Of a stretch of DNA of 32,105 nt, positions 31,872 through 32,105 are shown piece after piece. The notes under the pieces were generated by a model. The model saw nothing but the letters and a program-made list of their open reading frames with translations. It was not told the origin of the DNA and made no database searches. The first letter of the stretch is position 1. The number at the start of each line of letters is the position of its first letter. This stretch comes from Bacteroidetes bacterium ADurb.Bin037 (GTDB lineage Bacteria > Bacteroidota > Bacteroidia > Bacteroidales > UBA932), in the NCBI GenBank assembly GCA_002071175.1, contig MWER01000009.1, forward strand, positions 1-32,105, read 5' to 3'. Position numbers and translations under genes: made by a program.

Positions 31872-32105
31872 CTATGTACTTACTGACGTTTTTGGGGGTT
31901 TCCAGAAGGATTTAATGATAAGCGTTCTTTGTAGTATTGGAGGTTTTTTGTGCTTTGAAAGGAAGTTGCTTTCAACAGGTTGTTGCCGTTTTATCAGCGT
32001 GTCAATGTCTGGTTTTTCTTCCGGGTCAAACTGTTCCGGTAACATACCGAAGTGTAGCACAAAAAGTGCGATACGCCGAATGTAATTCTGTAAAGTACTC
32101 TTACT
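31872..32105 (-). pseudogene. Fragment resembling N-terminus of a Bacteroidetes tyrosine recombinase
   Basis: The minus-strand frame is open from the right edge and runs 77 codons to a TAG at 31872. Its first part, STLQNYIRRIALFVLHFGMLPEQ followed by FDPEE, resembles the SAM-like N-terminal core-binding region of Xer-type recombinases accompanying IS91-like elements in Bacteroidetes. After about residue 35 the likeness fades into a Lys/Pro-rich run (SKHKKPPILQRT) and the frame stops, far short of any catalytic domain. I read it as a decayed, truncated element remnant; it could be an unrelated hypothetical protein. Confidence 0.4.

Noticed and set aside
1..32105. CRISPR array, intact insertion sequence, prophage or rRNA operon
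   Set aside because: No regularly spaced repeats, transposase, phage structural gene or rRNA sequence was recognised on either strand.

Overview
The window looks like a chromosomal segment of a strictly anaerobic, fermentative Bacteroidales bacterium. No rRNA or species marker is present, so I do not name a genus. The evidence is TAnnTTTG-type -7 promoter boxes in front of several genes, ribosomal protein S16 with a long Ala/Glu tail, a fimbrillin/FISUMP surface protein, a membrane-embedded AraC-type regulator, many lipoprotein signals, a GH92 mannosidase, Met-zincin and CotH proteins, a Na+-pumping decarboxylase beta subunit and a TM1266-type [FeFe]-hydrogenase-associated regulator. Housekeeping genes (rpsP-rimM, mgtE, tRNA-Pro, rpsO, pnp) alternate with envelope and secreted-protein genes.

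Layout. 1-1.4 kb: fimbrillin-like protein with a C-terminal FISUMP domain, cut by the left edge. 1.5-3.9 kb (minus): rpsP, rimM and a 7-TM AraC regulator, tightly packed. 3.9-6.0 kb: an ECF sigma factor module. An LTxxQ periplasmic protein and the sigma factor lie on minus; a zinc-finger anti-sigma factor and a membrane-anchored LTxxQ-type sensor lie on plus. The same candidate ECF promoter (GCGCAAGTTTTT, 10-11 nt, GTGTC) precedes both the LTxxQ gene and the anti-sigma gene. 6.0-7.5 kb (minus): mgtE with a leader holding short upstream ORFs and mutually exclusive hairpins over the ribosome binding site. 7.5-12.5 kb: a TM1266-like regulator and TonB-dependent receptor (minus), divergent from an SsuABC/ThiXYZ-like ABC importer operon (plus); together they look like one outer-to-inner membrane uptake system. 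12.6 kb: tRNA-Pro(CGG). 12.7-13.8 kb: VanX-like D-Ala-D-Ala dipeptidase, convergent with a YqaA/DedA membrane protein.

14.0-25.4 kb: GH5 lipoprotein (minus), then a plus-strand run of CotH-like protein, Met-zincin protease, HAD phosphatase and a 1675-residue alpha-2-macroglobulin homologue that has lost its thioester glutamine. 25.5-28.3 kb: rpsO and pnp, with a structured pnp leader. 28.3-31.7 kb (minus): GH92 alpha-mannosidase lipoprotein, Na+-transporting decarboxylase beta subunit and a 49-residue gamma-like (OadG) subunit. The right edge carries a degraded fragment resembling the N-terminus of a Bacteroidetes tyrosine recombinase.

The best candidates for something undescribed are the ECF sigma / anti-sigma / twin LTxxQ module with its matching promoters, the mgtE leader, and the TM1266-TonB-ABC uptake locus. 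No CRISPR array, intact insertion sequence, phage or rRNA gene was seen.
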